Source: Cydia pomonella
Taxonomy: Eukaryota > Arthropoda > Insecta > Lepidoptera > Tortricidae
Assembly: GCF_033807575.1 (NCBI RefSeq)
Contig: NC_084724.1
Span: 12,267,228-12,331,227, forward strand
Direction: 5' to 3'
DNA length: 64,000 nucleotides
In this document: in pieces, positions 11,122 to 23,006 of the stretch
Layout of the letters: every line of letters starts with the position of its first letter
How positions within the stretch are numbered: position 1 is the first letter of the stretch
Program-made: the position numbers and the translations under genes
Notes under the pieces: model-generated
Databases searched by the model: none
The model's input: only the letters and a program-made list of their open reading frames with translations
Told to the model about the DNA's origin: nothing

Positions 11122-11620
11122 ACGCTAATGAGTTTGGAGAAAAATAGTGGCCATCAGGCATTGAAAAGCTGTTACGCGTTTGTCACATCATCGGGGCTAA
11201 TACAGCCCTTGTGCTAAAAGTAAAAGTCCACATTAAAATGCCCTTTGGCACTAATGGCTATTGCGTAATCAAACGAAAGTGTCAAACGTTTGTGACGTAA
11301 AATATGGAGCTTTAAAACGATTACGAGTACAAAAGAAGGTCGTGTGCGTTATTATTATCACACTGGCAATAGGCATACATAACTTCATTGTGTCTTGTTT
11401 GTGTCCACGAAGTACGTTTAGAATTTCGTTATTTGCAAATAAAAAAGTTTATATAATATTGCATCGAACGCTTTTCCGAAAGAATACTGAAGATAATCTG
11501 ATCCTGAAGAATCCTGAAGATAATGAGATAATCAGATGTATAAAGACTTCAATGCTCAAATTGATAACGAATTAAAAATATGTGGACCGCATTATTGTGT
11601 AGGTTTTTTGTCGTCCATAT
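11122..11620. other. Non-coding
   Basis: A frame of 104 codons at 11261-11575 has no recognisable motif and includes a short duplication (gaagataat motif at 11498-11526). I see no supported gene. Confidence 0.35.
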
Positions 11621-11621
11621 T

Positions 11622-11760
11622 TTTTATTGGTTGGATGGCAGTCGCTTTGGTAAAAACTAGTGCCTACGCCAAATCTTGGGATTAGTTGTCAAGCGGACCC
11701 CAGGCTCCCATGAGCCGTGGCAAAATGCCGGGACAACGCGAGGAAGAACGAGATTTTTTA
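11622..11760 (+). repeat. LINE 3'-end-like dispersed repeat
   Basis: The segment ggttggatggcagtcgcttt through ccgggacaacgcgaggaaga resembles, from memory, a dispersed 3' tail common in lepidopteran sequence, usually ending in GAA repeats. No coding portion is attached, so the parent element is not visible here. Confidence 0.45.
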
Positions 11761-12989
11761 TTGGTCCAATTATAATGGTACGCGTGGACCTTTATCATGT
11801 GCTTGAGGCCTCTTGACCCCCTCTTGGCTTTGTCGCCAAAACTACACGGAATTACATTAATAATTCCCATACTCGCCTTGAGCGCGGCGTGGGAGACCCG
11901 GCCCATTACCGCAGACCTTAGACGGAGGACTACTGACCTCACACTACTCTTACAAACAGTACTTTAAGGCCCTGCATCGAAAAATAACGGGATCTTTGAA
12001 GCGTGGCAGTGGCTAGCCCCGGAAACAAACAGACGTGATTTTCGGATATATGTATCTTGACTATATGATAAGAGGTATGATACTAGTCGAAACAAAAAGG
12101 CTTAAAATTTTCTCGATAGAATATAAATCCAAAGTTACATCTACATGTTTAGTGTTTACCTCAGTGCAACTAGAAAACACATCTTCATCCAGCATAATCC
12201 ACTTTAAAGTAAAGGTTTTCATCTCGTATTAAACATCATTCAACTAAATATTAACTTATTATCTTATACAAACGGATTTATTCTCGATTTTGATTTTATG
12301 AATTCAACAGAAAACGCCCATTTTACGCAGTTCGGCTTCTCTTTCTGTCATGCGTCAAAGTCATAAATGCGTCCTTTATGCCAGTAATGTTAGATGGCCG
12401 TGGTGCCTCAAAGAGGTAAGATCTATGTCAAATCGCGCAGCGCTCCAAATTACGTAAAATCGACATATCCAATAAACGTTGAGTCGTAGCTCTATTAACT
12501 AGTAACGGAATCCGAGGTCTACTACGAATGGAGCTATCTTTACAGGCCTATACGTTACGCATGTGTGGGTGTTTGCTTAGCTACGTCAAAGTCGAATACT
12601 CTTTGAACAATTACAACGGGAAAGGAAATTTCGACAGCTTCTGTAATGTATCGGTAGCTGTGTGGTCGTGTAGACACCAAAGAAAAAATGCGAGTCATCT
12701 ATAGACCCATCGAATCTAATCGTAACTTTTTGTTTTCTTTTTTTGTTCCTATATAATATCTATATTGCTTATTTTCTATTTTATTGTAAAAGTAAATCTT
12801 GTCTGTCTTATACAGAAATAAAGTTATTCTTTTACATATGTGTATTAAAAGCATATTTTAATGACACGAATTATTTTATTTTATTCATACCAATTTTTGT
12901 ATAGCCTAGGTAATCTTTATGTAAAACAAATATACTTATTAAGTAAAAAAAAATAAAAAATTCAACACGTTTATTAGAAAAAAAAACTC
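11761..12989. other. Non-coding
   Basis: No recognisable gene or repeat copy was found. The part at 11800-11960 is moderately GC-rich (gagacccggcccattaccgc) but has no open frame with a family signature. Confidence 0.35.
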
Positions 12990-13062
12990 GTTTGCACGGG
13001 CCGGGGTTTGAACCAGCGACCTCTGATTTGTAATCCGCATGCCTTAAGAACAATTCACATAA
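12990..13062 (-). repeat. tRNA-derived relic (B box visible)
   Basis: On the minus strand, ggtcgctggttcaaacccc contains a good RNA polymerase III B box (GGTTCAAAC), preceded by gcggattacaaatcagag. Translated, it reads ADYKSEVAGSNPG, the accidental peptide typical of tRNA-like repeats. No A box or cloverleaf 5' half was found, so it is not called as a tRNA gene. Confidence 0.5.
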
Positions 13063-13212
13063 TTTATTTAACAGGATACTGTCAAAACGTCAATGACTAA
13101 TATGACTTTTCAGCAAAGAGTAAAGTAAGTATGCTTTTCAGTTTGATTTTACTTGACAAGGAGCAATAAGAAAAACGTACCGAATCGTCCCTTTCTTAAA
13201 ATTGCCATTCAA

Positions 13213-13475
13213 AGAGAGAGATGGGCATTGTGATAAGAGAGGTATGGGCATTGTGAATTTCATCTCGCTTTGTGTGGTAGGGCACAGTCAGTGGATGTCA
13301 TTCCAGATCTAGGCGCATGTAACTCTTCAGCTCGTGTGTGGTGCTATCTATAGTTTTTTTTGTATGGGTACGCTGACAGCTGTCGTTTCAATACGATTTT
13401 GCGAGATTTGGCCTTTTTCAGGTTAAAAATTATATAGAGATAACACCTGTCACCCTACCCATCGAGTTTGAAAAA
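13213..13475 (+). repeat. SINE-like module A copy plus flanking repeat
   Basis: Module A (gagaggtatgggcattgtga to ccagatctag) occupies about 13224-13310. It is preceded by a partial duplication of its own start (gagagatgggcattgtga, 13214-13232). The following 13380-13475 (gcgagatttggcctttttca) is similar in the same reading direction to 63555-63650, which lies beside another copy of this repeat, so it may belong to a larger unit. Confidence 0.65.
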
Positions 13476-15982
13476 TACTATAATGTTAACATATACAGGA
13501 TGGTTTTTGATAATGTACATCTTAGAACTTAAACTGTTTTTAATTTCTTTTTTTTTCAGATTTTAAAATTATACCGCTCTACTTTTATACCTTAATAATA
13601 TATCTTAGTCTTGACAAAGACGATTAAAGTTTTATACTTAGCAAAATCGCTTACTAACAATGTCTTTACAAAATCGCTTTCCTGTAAGTTTAGGCAACTG
13701 CTATAGCCATTTAACAGCAGTATCAGTTCATTACACTTGGTTCGGTGCTTCAACCTCTTGTCTAACTGTCTGATAATTAAAGTAGTTCCTAATAGACGGC
13801 GTTGTGCAATTATGGATATCCCGATCAAACTTTTCATTTCAGAGGAACGCGATTCTGTGTTGATAATGTTAGTCTATACTTTATTTGTCCATGCTCTTGA
13901 AACCATTAGCCAACCATTTAGCTTATGGCGGGCATTGAAGGGTCGTTCTTTGAAATCAGATTATTAAATATAATTTCAATATAAGCCCATCAATCGAATA
14001 GGCATACATTTTGGTCAATTTATTACCTATAAGGGGAATAATAAAATCGATAAAAAGAATGTAAAAGCGACGAGGGAATGAAAAAAACCGATAAGGGAAT
14101 GACAAAGAATGACATAATGACAATGAATTTCGGAACAATTCGTTCCAAAATAATACACTGAATCATAGAACACCCTTAGCAACTTAATGTTATTTTTAAG
14201 ATCTATAGAACGAAGTACCACACGTTGATTTTAGTTGAAACCCCAGTCCAAAGGCATGGAATGAGAACCAGGGGAAAAGAAATAAGTATGTCTTTGATCA
14301 ACTGTTATCATTTACTTGACATATGATTTAACATTGTACATGCCCATGAAGAATACATTTTATATCAAAACACACGGGAATGAAAATCACAGTGAACCAA
14401 AGCCAGGGGAACGATATTATGAAATCGTTTATTTCAGGTGAAAGACCCATAATTACATCACAAACAATCGAAAATACAATACAAATTAACTTAAATTAAA
14501 AACAGTCAAAATAACAATTGTGTTACCTGTAAGAATAGCATATATTTTTAAGAAAATAAGTAAACTAAATATCAATATACTTAGTAATTTACCTCTAGTT
14601 TTATGTCAACCTAATATCCTAAGAGCATTTATTAGAAACATATTAAGAAGTTCTAAATGTCACGGAACGTGTAGTGTGACTTCCTCGGATTTTATGATAT
14701 TTTATTTTTCTTTGAAAGTGTTTTTGGAAGAATTTTATATCAAATGTTAACACTTACACCTATTCCACAATACGGTTTAAAAATTGTATGGATATATAAC
14801 GACTTTATAACAATTTTAATAACATACATCTTGTGATCAGTTTTCGTGTCACCGACGCGCGTGGTAATATAAACATGCAGTACTCGGTAGAAAGTTACCT
14901 TTACGTCTGGCAGCCTTTTTAACACTTTTTTTTAGAACAGCAATACTGTGTTGTTGTCAGATTTGCAAATGGCTGAAGGGAGAAGTGTTACCGAAAATTA
15001 TTTATTTGTGTTAATTAAAAAAAAGGTCAACCTTAACGCGTCACCGCCGTGTTTGAGTTTTAAAAGTCAGTACTCATTTCACGTTATTGTTTGTAACATA
15101 AGATATACCTAATACATTCGAGATTGAGCTAATTATTTAATATTTGCAAAGTCAAAGGTAATTTTTAGGTAATACCGAACATGTTTCAAATTGTCACGAC
15201 AGTGGCCTCAAAATTCTGTCCCCGCCACGGACTATTGAATCCACGTTCGTGTCATATAGACACGTGGTCGTGACATTCTCAATACGTTTGATTAATTTAG
15301 AGGCATATTCACTCTTTAGAAATGGATTTTATTAGCTACGTTCATTTGTTATTATTGCCCAACTGCCCAAAGCAGAAAAATGGTTTCCGCGTGTATGTGG
15401 ATGTATGATGTGTATCCGATTCTTTGTCACGGTCTACAGCGCTAGTATGACGAATTTCAACGTATGAGCTGTCATTCGATGTGTCGTAGTCATGGGAGTA
15501 ACTTAGGCTATATTAAAAATATTGTATAATTCAAAATAGTGGAGTTGGCCGCCAAAATGCCGAAACGTCACGACTGAGGGACACTTTGTGACAACCGTGA
15601 TTATGTACTCATTTTATTTACCTTTCCTGAGGGTATTAAGCTTGACCATATGCATCAAAAAATGCTTTTTATACGTAACAATATGTGAAAAATAAAAATC
15701 TTTTATGAAAAAATATTTTTCTGGACACAATTTAAGAATCACCCTGATTGTGTGAGTAATTGTTTAAAAGTTATTAGTTGAATATTACATATTTCAGCGT
15801 AATAAAAATACTTACTTCACTTTTTTTGGTAGTTTTCGTTGTTACCATATTACTTACTTTTTTCTTTTTTATATGTAGGTAGTTACCACTGACAAGTGTG
15901 ATTCACTATCATCCGAAAAATTGGTCGTCGGAAAACGGCACCCTGTATTTCCTGCCTCAACAATATATTACTAAATAAAATA
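13476..15982. other. Non-coding, AT-rich
   Basis: Scattered frames of 60-80 codons show no family motif. No inverted or tandem repeat was spotted apart from the GGAATGA-type repeats near 14070-14115 (four loosely similar copies). Nothing here is supported as a gene. Confidence 0.4.
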
Positions 15983-16020
15983 TGATAACTAACAATGTAA
16001 TCTTACATTGTTAGTTATCA
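15983..16020. repeat. Perfect 18-bp-arm hairpin
   Basis: tgataactaacaatgtaa (15983-16000) is followed after two bases by its exact reverse complement (16003-16020). It is not followed by an A-rich tail. It may be a minimal MITE remnant or a snap-back duplication. Confidence 0.9.
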
Positions 16021-17094
16021 CACCGAATTTAAAAAGATAGGTAGTGTTATACTTACAATTAACTGTACTATTAACATCTTCCAAATATCAACAATAAAAA
16101 TTGGCTATATTGTAGTCTTAGATTTATTACAATTTACAACAATATTTCTTTTTAATTTTCTAGTAGCAAGTAATAACGCCATCTTTTTTATTTTCTAAGA
16201 ATTAAGTTTCTGGCCGACCACGTATAATCGTAGTTAACTTTTGTAACGCTAGATGGAGCTTTCACCTTCACGTGCGCCGCGGACTCCGCGGAGCGCTTCC
16301 ATGTGTGCGTGCTAGCGGGGAGTGGGGAAGCTAGCGGGCGTGGCTTACGAACCGGTATTCACGGCTTTAGTAGGCCCTTAACCTCAGTTTGAGTACTCTT
16401 ATGACAGCATTAGTTATGACGTTAGCTGTTGGGAAGCAACTTGCGGAAGACTGAGTTAAGTGGCAATTACGGTCAGACTTCAAAGCCACCTTGTCACTTC
16501 AGCGTTAGGCATTGCTGTAGAACAGTAATGTACTTGGTAGTGTAGCCATTTTAAACTGTGCGGAGATAATTATTTAAAAGCCGCTGCTGAAATTAGCTTT
16601 TTCATCGGTCCAAAAAATATGAAATAAATCATGAAAGTAAAGCAAACTTATAAGTCTTTTTCAATAAAAACTATAGCGAACGTGATCGGTTATAATTCGT
16701 GTCATCCACGATGCGCAGATTTGTCAAATCTAACTTTTAATAACATGATATTATAAGTCAAGGCTTCCCATTAGCTTGTTATATACATTATTAATGACTC
16801 TATGAGCTGTAGGCCTCGTGAACTTCCATTTTGAAAAAATTGACAAAAAAAAATAACCTGCTCACAAAATTTCACAAGAATCGGTTGAGAAATGGGACCT
16901 GTAGACGAGAACGACATTTTTGTCCAAGCTGAAAGAGAGACCGTCGCTAACGCTCCGTCAATAATACCCACTATCTCTAATAATTAGCTATTCTTTGGAA
17001 TTTTGCAGTTTCTTAAATTAAAAGGCGCGACATGTACCTAATGATCGCACGTGAATGTAACACATCATTTGAATTGCCGGAACTGATATAAAGT
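16021..17094. other. Non-coding with dispersed-repeat fragment
   Basis: The part at 16790-16975 (from cctgctcacaaaatttcaca to agagaccgtcgctaacgctc) looks like the tail of a dispersed lepidopteran repeat read on the minus strand. A GC-rich stretch at 16255-16345 contains the palindrome ccgcggactccgcgg. No gene is recognised. Confidence 0.4.
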
Positions 17095-17243
17095 CAGACC
17101 AACCTAAGTTGGCAACGATTTTGATAGCCCAGCGTGTGCAAGTGTTAAGTAAACGTCATAATTTCATAGACGTTTGACATTTAAAATAACCCTTACTGTT
17201 TGGGCTGTCAAAATAGCTACCAAATTATTTTGATCTGGTTCTC
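17095..17243. mobile_element. Palindromic MITE (about 150 bp)
   Basis: The left half, beginning cagaccaacctaagttggca, is an imperfect reverse complement of the right half, ending tttgatctggttct. The centre lies near 17168 (atagacgtttgac). It is non-coding. The target duplication is not clear. Confidence 0.65.
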
Positions 17244-19834
17244 TAATAGATTTCTTAAACGGCCAGTTTTGTTGCATTTCAGAATACTGACTATAGTTCC
17301 ACTGTGGCGAAGTGCGAGCATTTATACGCGACATATATGTTTACCTGTTGATGTTGTGCGGCAGGAATAACAAGCGGGCCTGCTTATTGGAATGTTACGG
17401 TGTATTTGTAATGTTAATACTATACTTATGACTAATTAATATGTACATTTTTATCTACGTTGTTGTAATGGGACATTTTTTGTTGTAATTATTGTATATG
17501 TAATGTGTATCATAATTATGTTAAGACTTAAAATATGTTTGATGTATTTGCGTTACGCTGGTATGAGTTTCGTTTAGAGTAATGAAGACATAGGAATCCG
17601 CGGGGCAAAATTGTTTGACAAGTAGGGAGTTCCTGTATCGATAAACTCAACTATCGATGCTAGTTCTATATACTAGTGATCACTAAAGGGTTTGCTTGTA
17701 AAAATATGTTTTTATTAAGAGTAAAACTAACTTTTTTTTTGAAATTTTGTTGATCGATTTTTTTTCTTTAAATAAAGATGAAATTTTTAATATTTATCTG
17801 CTTGAATGATAGCACAGTTACACAACAATAATATATAAGAACATTAACTTAACATAGAGTATTTCGACTGACCGTACAGATAAATAATACGAAATAGTGA
17901 TGTAGGTATTAAGTCCACTGTTTTAAAATAACGATCCATTAGGCTTGAAACCTTTCTTTAAGGTAGTCTATGATTATCAAATCATTAAAAATCTATTAGA
18001 AAATGGATTTTTAAAATCATTATTTTAATAAAAATACAAATTTTATAATAAAGTTGACTAAAATAAATTAATAAATTTGAGATTTATCATATTATGATCA
18101 AGATCAAGTATACTTTATTCTATCATATTAGTTAATTTTAGCTAAATGAAACCTTATTTTTTGTATTATTATTCAGGAGCAAAGTCTCTTACAACGATAT
18201 GAGTAGTATACAACTATAACATGTTCTCACGGCTCTATAAATAGTTGTGTCATATATTATTGAATTTCTTTGTGCAAAATATAATAGCGGCTGATTTTAC
18301 TAAAACTCCCACTCAACCTCAAACGAGAAACGAATCGTGATCACACAATCTCCGAAGTTTAAGTTTAACCAAAGATTTCAATTCCAACGACCTCTGAACC
18401 TGAAATATGAAGCGGGAACGCCGCCTAACGGTCCGAGGTTCGTTCCCAGGCGAGGCCGAATATCTTTGTTAGCGGGGTAATATCGCTAAGTGAATTCCGT
18501 TTACTTTAACTGTTTTGTTTATTGTTTACTTGTTCGTTTAACTGAGGAATAGCGGATGTGTCGAAGTTATTGAATATGATGTTGGTTATTCAATAAATAT
18601 TCGTTATTATTTGAGAGGAACTTAGCATACTCTCAATAGTATACGTTTTAACAAACAAGAATGACTACTGGCGATGTGTAGGTACACACTTTTGAATAAT
18701 CTTAGTTAGTATTATTTTTCTTACAAGATATGCCAGAATCTAGCCCCGTAATTTATAAAAAATACCTTTAATATACCTAATTAACATTTGCGTCGAATAA
18801 TATTTACCAAAATTTAAGTTTAACCAAAAATACATTCCAGCTACAGCTTTTTTTTTACGACTTTTACTTAAAACGCGGTCTCAATTAAAACATGCAACAA
18901 CAAAACGGTTACGAAGGACTTCATTCTTCGACTGCGGCTTTAAAATCATTTCTGATATTTAATGCACAGATCAAATATCCGCATTGATTGACCTCAGGCC
19001 GTCTATAACAATTTCACAACGACAAACGTTGAACATTTTTGTATATGGCATTAAGCACTCTGTTGCACGTACGAGGTACGAGCGAACAAATAGTGATTGC
19101 GCTGACATGACAGCTGCATTATACGAACGATCGATTGTCCGAATATGTAGAGGCAAAACAAATCGATTGTATCGAGTGATTCATTCGAGATGAGGAATTT
19201 GGCAGGGCTGCTACAAGCCGTTAAGTTGCCATAATAATAAAAATATTTTCATTTTAGAGAATAAAATTAAATTTGTTTCCATTTTGTTTATCATATGGAT
19301 TTTGTTTTTCGTGATAGTGAATGTCTTTTTACCACATCACCTCGTAAAGGCTCTTTTAATTTTCAGAAACTGATCAGAGGTAATTTGATGCAAATTTTGA
19401 ACTGTTTCCTTATGTTCGCTGGTAGAATTGACTTTTAAAAGTATGATTTTTAATGATAAATATTTAACAATGTTCATTTCGATTTGATTTGGTTTGATTT
19501 AGTTTTACGGTTATTATTATTTTCCTTGCTTTTATGTGGTTAAAAATGTGTTTCAATCGATGGCAAAATTTGTTTTAACCTCGTACCTTGAAACCCTCGA
19601 GGCGTTGTAGATTCAACTTTCTCGAACCACTCGCTACGGTCGTAGTTCAATTTTGGATTCTTTCGCACGCTCGGGTATCAATATAAACATAACATAACCC
19701 TCGTGCCTTGAAATCGACTAAGTTTGTAACATAAAAGAATAAAGCTATGTTGAGAGTTGAAACACTAAAAAAGTTGAGGCTACTGAAGATCATAACCTTC
19801 ATGAGATCCTTACATACCTCGTACATATGTCAAG
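17244..19834. other. Non-coding, AT-rich
   Basis: No gene is recognised. Weak features are tatcgat motifs at about 17635-17660, an unusually GC-balanced segment at 18330-18480 (cctaacggtccgaggttcgt), and a repeated phrase ctcg[t]accttgaaa / ctcgtgccttgaaa at 19579 and 19700. Confidence 0.4.
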
Positions 19835-19977
19835 GGCGGGCAACGCACTTACAACCCCTCTGTTGGGTGTCCATGGGCGACGGTAATCGCTTACCATCAG
19901 GCGTTTATTTTTTTATGATATAAGAGGCAAACGAATAAACGAATTATTCGTTTGCCTCTTATATCATAAAAAAATAA
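19835..19977 (+). repeat. Dispersed-repeat 3' tail ending in a 33-bp perfect hairpin
   Basis: The tail ggcgacggtaatcgcttacc leads into ttatttttttatgatataag... (19905-19937), whose exact complement lies at 19945-19977 with a 7-base loop. The tail sequence up to tatcataaaaaa is the normal end of such repeats, and here it has been copied in inverse orientation onto itself. Confidence 0.75.
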
Positions 19978-20225
19978 GAATTAGAAAAGCGCCAACCCTG
20001 CCTGGCCGTGTAACTGATATGAGAAACACTATATTCCGCACACGTGCCGTGGTGTTTTACAGCGAGTGAATTCAACAGATAACTCGTTCACTATTTATTA
20101 GTTTACTTGAACAACTGAATTTATTTGACATTGATGTTTTCTCAAAACTATGTGAGATAGGTAGTTTTTCTAAGCTCGTGTGTATTGCACCCTGGTCTGT
20201 TTTTAACCATCGTCTCACAAGACGA

Positions 20226-20570
20226 CTGAACGAAGATGTAGTGACAAAAATTTTGAAAGGTATGTTGAGATGGTTTGGACACGTGGAAAGAATGAGTGAA
20301 AAAAGGTTAACAAAGAGAGTGTATAAGGGAGAAGTAGAAGAGGGAGCTGGAAGGGGTAGACCTCGGCGGACTTTCACTGATCAAATCGGGGAAATCCTGA
20401 ATAAAGGCCAGGTCAAGAGCACCCTAAACCGACGAGCGTGTATGAGGAATGTCATGAAAGTGAAGGAAGCGAAAGAGGTATGTCAGGATCGTAGCAAGTG
20501 GAAATCCGTGGTCTCTGCCTACCCCTTCGGGAAATAGGCGTGATTATATGTATGTATGTATGTCTCACAA
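20226..20570 (+). mobile_element. RTE-like LINE 3' fragment
   Basis: The open frame carries the C-terminal pol signature RWFGHVERMSEKRLTKRVY, then GRPRRTF and SKWKSVVSAYPFGK, then a stop at 20535 and an ATGT-repeat tail (20546-20565). A second, broken copy lies at 61922-62370. It is 5'-truncated, and all RT motifs are missing. The ATG used for the long frame lies in flanking DNA. Confidence 0.8.
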
Positions 20571-20816
20571 GAGAAAACAATCCCAACCGCCCCCATCTTT
20601 GATGTTATTTGAATGGTGCATTTAAATAAAAGAATAGGGAGTATTACTGCAATGTTCTGCCGCCAGAGTGCAGCACTAGCACCTTTCATAAACCATAGAG
20701 TAACTTATACATACTGTGACATAAACTGTTTTCACAGATAATAAAATATGGCATTGATGCATCAAATACATGTAGATTGTAATTTCTAATATGTATATTG
20801 TTATTGTTTATTCATT
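20571..20816. other. Short non-coding spacer
   Basis: Nothing is recognised. It ends in ttattcatt (20808-20816), the candidate left target duplication of the CR1-like LINE. Confidence 0.4.
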
Positions 20817-20956
20817 ACGACAAGTCACGAAGATGAAAACAACAGACGAATACACAATCAGCTGATTGGCTACTAACTGACATTGACACACATGACAGCT
20901 CTGGGTGTTGCAACCGTAATAAATATAGGGCGCGTTCAAAAACACGCCTATATCGA

Positions 20957-20998
20957 AACAATCGATTATTCTGAATATCGATTGTTCATAATCGATAC
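20957..20998. promoter_or_regulatory. ATCGAT cluster in LINE 5' UTR
   Basis: Three ATCGAT motifs occur within about 40 bp, two of them in a perfect 10-bp inverted repeat (aacaatcgat at 20957-20966 and atcgattgtt at 20977-20986). ATCGAT is the core of insect DREF/BEAF-type sites. A role as internal promoter is inference only. Confidence 0.4.
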
Positions 20999-21031
20999 GT
21001 AAAAACAGCTACTTATTAATTACAATAAAAT

Positions 21032-22990
21032 ATGGCTCCGGTATGTGCAAAATGTCAAAGAAATGTCCAAAGTAAAGACATTCTGAAATGCACAAAATGC
21101 AAAAAAGTGTATGATACCGAGTGCGCTAACAGAAGCAAGTTATTTAATTTGATGTCAAACGAAAATAAAAAAAACTGGACTTGTATGCAATGCATCCCAA
21201 ATACAAAGGATTTAAATAAATTAAACTCACCAAATGAGGCGGGCAAAAAAGTTCCTTCACAAATAACAAAAAAAGATGCTCAAAATATAACTCACAGAAA
21301 GAAAAAATGTAGTCCTAACACTACATGTAATCCAGCAACCCCCACTACACCAATACCAAATGCCAAAGCTCCAGATTCGGAGATATTAAGAAGCATTACA
21401 AGTTCACTAGTTCTGACTAGAGATTCTGAAACCATTGCGGACACATTAAGCCCATTACAAAAAACTCCTGTAAATGTAAATGAAAGTTCCACGCATAATA
21501 TGGAGGTAACTCCAACTCTACCTATAGAGGAAACTCCTATGAATGAAGGTGAAAATTCTACGAATGAATCAAATGTCTTAGAAGAAAATGAATCATTACC
21601 TACAGAGGATAATTCCGTGAGTATTAATGTCACTGACGAAACTCAATCAATGGCCAACACACTTGTGAAATCTAAATCTATTGATTTAGTGACCCAAACG
21701 GACACTTTAAATGACAGCTTCCTATATGACAATGAGGGTATGTCTAAGAGTATGAATCTCTCTACAAGCAGCAATGAAATCACACAAATGAAACAGGAAA
21801 TCGAAAAACTAAAATTGGAACTAAGCACTACTGAAAACGAATTACACAACATTATCATTGAGAAAAACGAGTTAAACCGTCAAGTAGAAAAACTTACGCG
21901 TGAGGTTCAAACACTCAAGACAATATGCAGAAGTCCACAGTCTAAAAATAGCCGCCAGAGTCTATCAAATGACGCACCTGGTAGATCTTCAGAAGTAGGA
22001 ACGGCAGTAACCTTTGCATTAGAATCAAAAATTCAGTATTTAAAAAATGAACTCCTAACTGCACAACAAGACATTATTACTCTTAACGATACAATAAAAA
22101 AACTCGAGAAAGAGCTGCTTATATCAAAACCAAACCAAAGAACACAAAGTCGGTATGCTGAAGGGAATGTCAAAGTAACAGGGCAGCCAAGTACGGACAA
22201 TATAGGATCAGTTAACAAGAAGCTCAACAAACTATGTATATTATCAGGCAGCAAACGATTAAAATTATTACAAAACATAGAAAGTCAGGATTTCTACAAT
22301 AGGTTCGAGGTCTGTCATTATCTTACTCCTGGTGCGGGTATACTTACTTTACTTGAAAACATACACAAGAAGTTATCTGGATATACCAAAAAAGACTATT
22401 GTATAGTGATGACGGGAGAAGCGGACTTCACTGATACACAAGACTATAAAGCAATTGTAGAAACCATAAGAACCGTTTTACAAGAAATCACCAATACTAA
22501 TATTATTATAGCAGCGCCGACATATGTTTGCGGTGCACCAATCTACAACTATAGAGTAGAGGTCTTCAACACACTCCTAAATCGTGATATGGCAATCCAC
22601 AACTATGGTCAGTTTTTTGACTCGAATGAGAATTTAACCTTGGATCTTTTTTCGGAATTTACTGGTAAACTACTGAATACAGGAGTACAAAATATTCTTA
22701 AAAATTTGGCTGATACCATATTTTTGCAACAAATTTGCAGCCCATGTGAAGATTATGACGATAACGAAGAACATAAAGAAACTGATCAAGAACATAAAGA
22801 AACTAATCAAGAAGGTGATGAAGAAGATATCGAAGCACATAAAGAAACTGAACAAGAATATAACGAAGAAGACAACGAAGAACATAAAGAAACTGAACAA
22901 GAATATAACGAAGAAAATAAAGAAACTGAACAAGAACATAACGAAGAACATAAGGAAACTAAACAAGAATCCACATTTTTTCGTGACTAA
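21032..22990 (+). CDS. LINE ORF1: PHD-like finger, coiled coil, hydrolase-like domain, acidic tail
   Basis: The protein has 652 residues. Residues 5-54 hold a Cys-rich finger (CAKC, CTKC, C, then CMQC), fitting a PHD-like fold. A Ser/Thr/Asn-rich linker follows. A coiled coil spans about residues 250-300 (MKQEIEKLKLELSTTENEL) and a second is near 335-370. Residues about 395-570 (LCILSGSKRLK, IVMTGEADFTD, IIAAPTYVCG) resemble the esterase-like (SGNH) domain seen in some CR1 ORF1 proteins, though catalytic residues are not obvious. The last 80 residues are tandem HKETEQE-type acidic repeats. By family it should bind element RNA as the chaperone half of the retrotransposition particle. The start at 21032 is the first ATG after the UTR. 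Confidence 0.85.
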   Translation: MAPVCAKCQRNVQSKDILKCTKCKKVYDTECANRSKLFNLMSNENKKNWTCMQCIPNTKDLNKLNSPNEAGKKVPSQITKKDAQNITHRKKKCSPNTTCNPATPTTPIPNAKAPDSEILRSITSSLVLTRDSETIADTLSPLQKTPVNVNESSTHNMEVTPTLPIEETPMNEGENSTNESNVLEENESLPTEDNSVSINVTDETQSMANTLVKSKSIDLVTQTDTLNDSFLYDNEGMSKSMNLSTSSNEITQMKQEIEKLKLELSTTENELHNIIIEKNELNRQVEKLTREVQTLKTICRSPQSKNSRQSLSNDAPGRSSEVGTAVTFALESKIQYLKNELLTAQQDIITLNDTIKKLEKELLISKPNQRTQSRYAEGNVKVTGQPSTDNIGSVNKKLNKLCILSGSKRLKLLQNIESQDFYNRFEVCHYLTPGAGILTLLENIHKKLSGYTKKDYCIVMTGEADFTDTQDYKAIVETIRTVLQEITNTNIIIAAPTYVCGAPIYNYRVEVFNTLLNRDMAIHNYGQFFDSNENLTLDLFSEFTGKLLNTGVQNILKNLADTIFLQQICSPCEDYDDNEEHKETDQEHKETNQEGDEEDIEAHKETEQEYNEEDNEEHKETEQEYNEENKETEQEHNEEHKETKQESTFFRD

Positions 22991-23006
22991 AAGTATTGAT
23001 TCAGAT

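Noticed and set aside
12871..13053. 60-codon minus-strand frame reading ADYKSEVAGSNPG
   Set aside because: This is the well-known accidental translation of a tRNA-like repeat, not a protein.
13592..13837. 81-codon minus-strand frame
   Set aside because: No recognisable domain and no splice or promoter context.
22670..22966. 98-codon minus-strand Phe-rich frame
   Set aside because: It is antisense to the acidic repeats of ORF1.
22746..23006. ORF2 start at the upstream ATG (22746)
   Set aside because: The extension is low-complexity Lys/Asn/Ile translated from ORF1's repeats; the endonuclease begins at 23007. Kept as a finding, not as the start.
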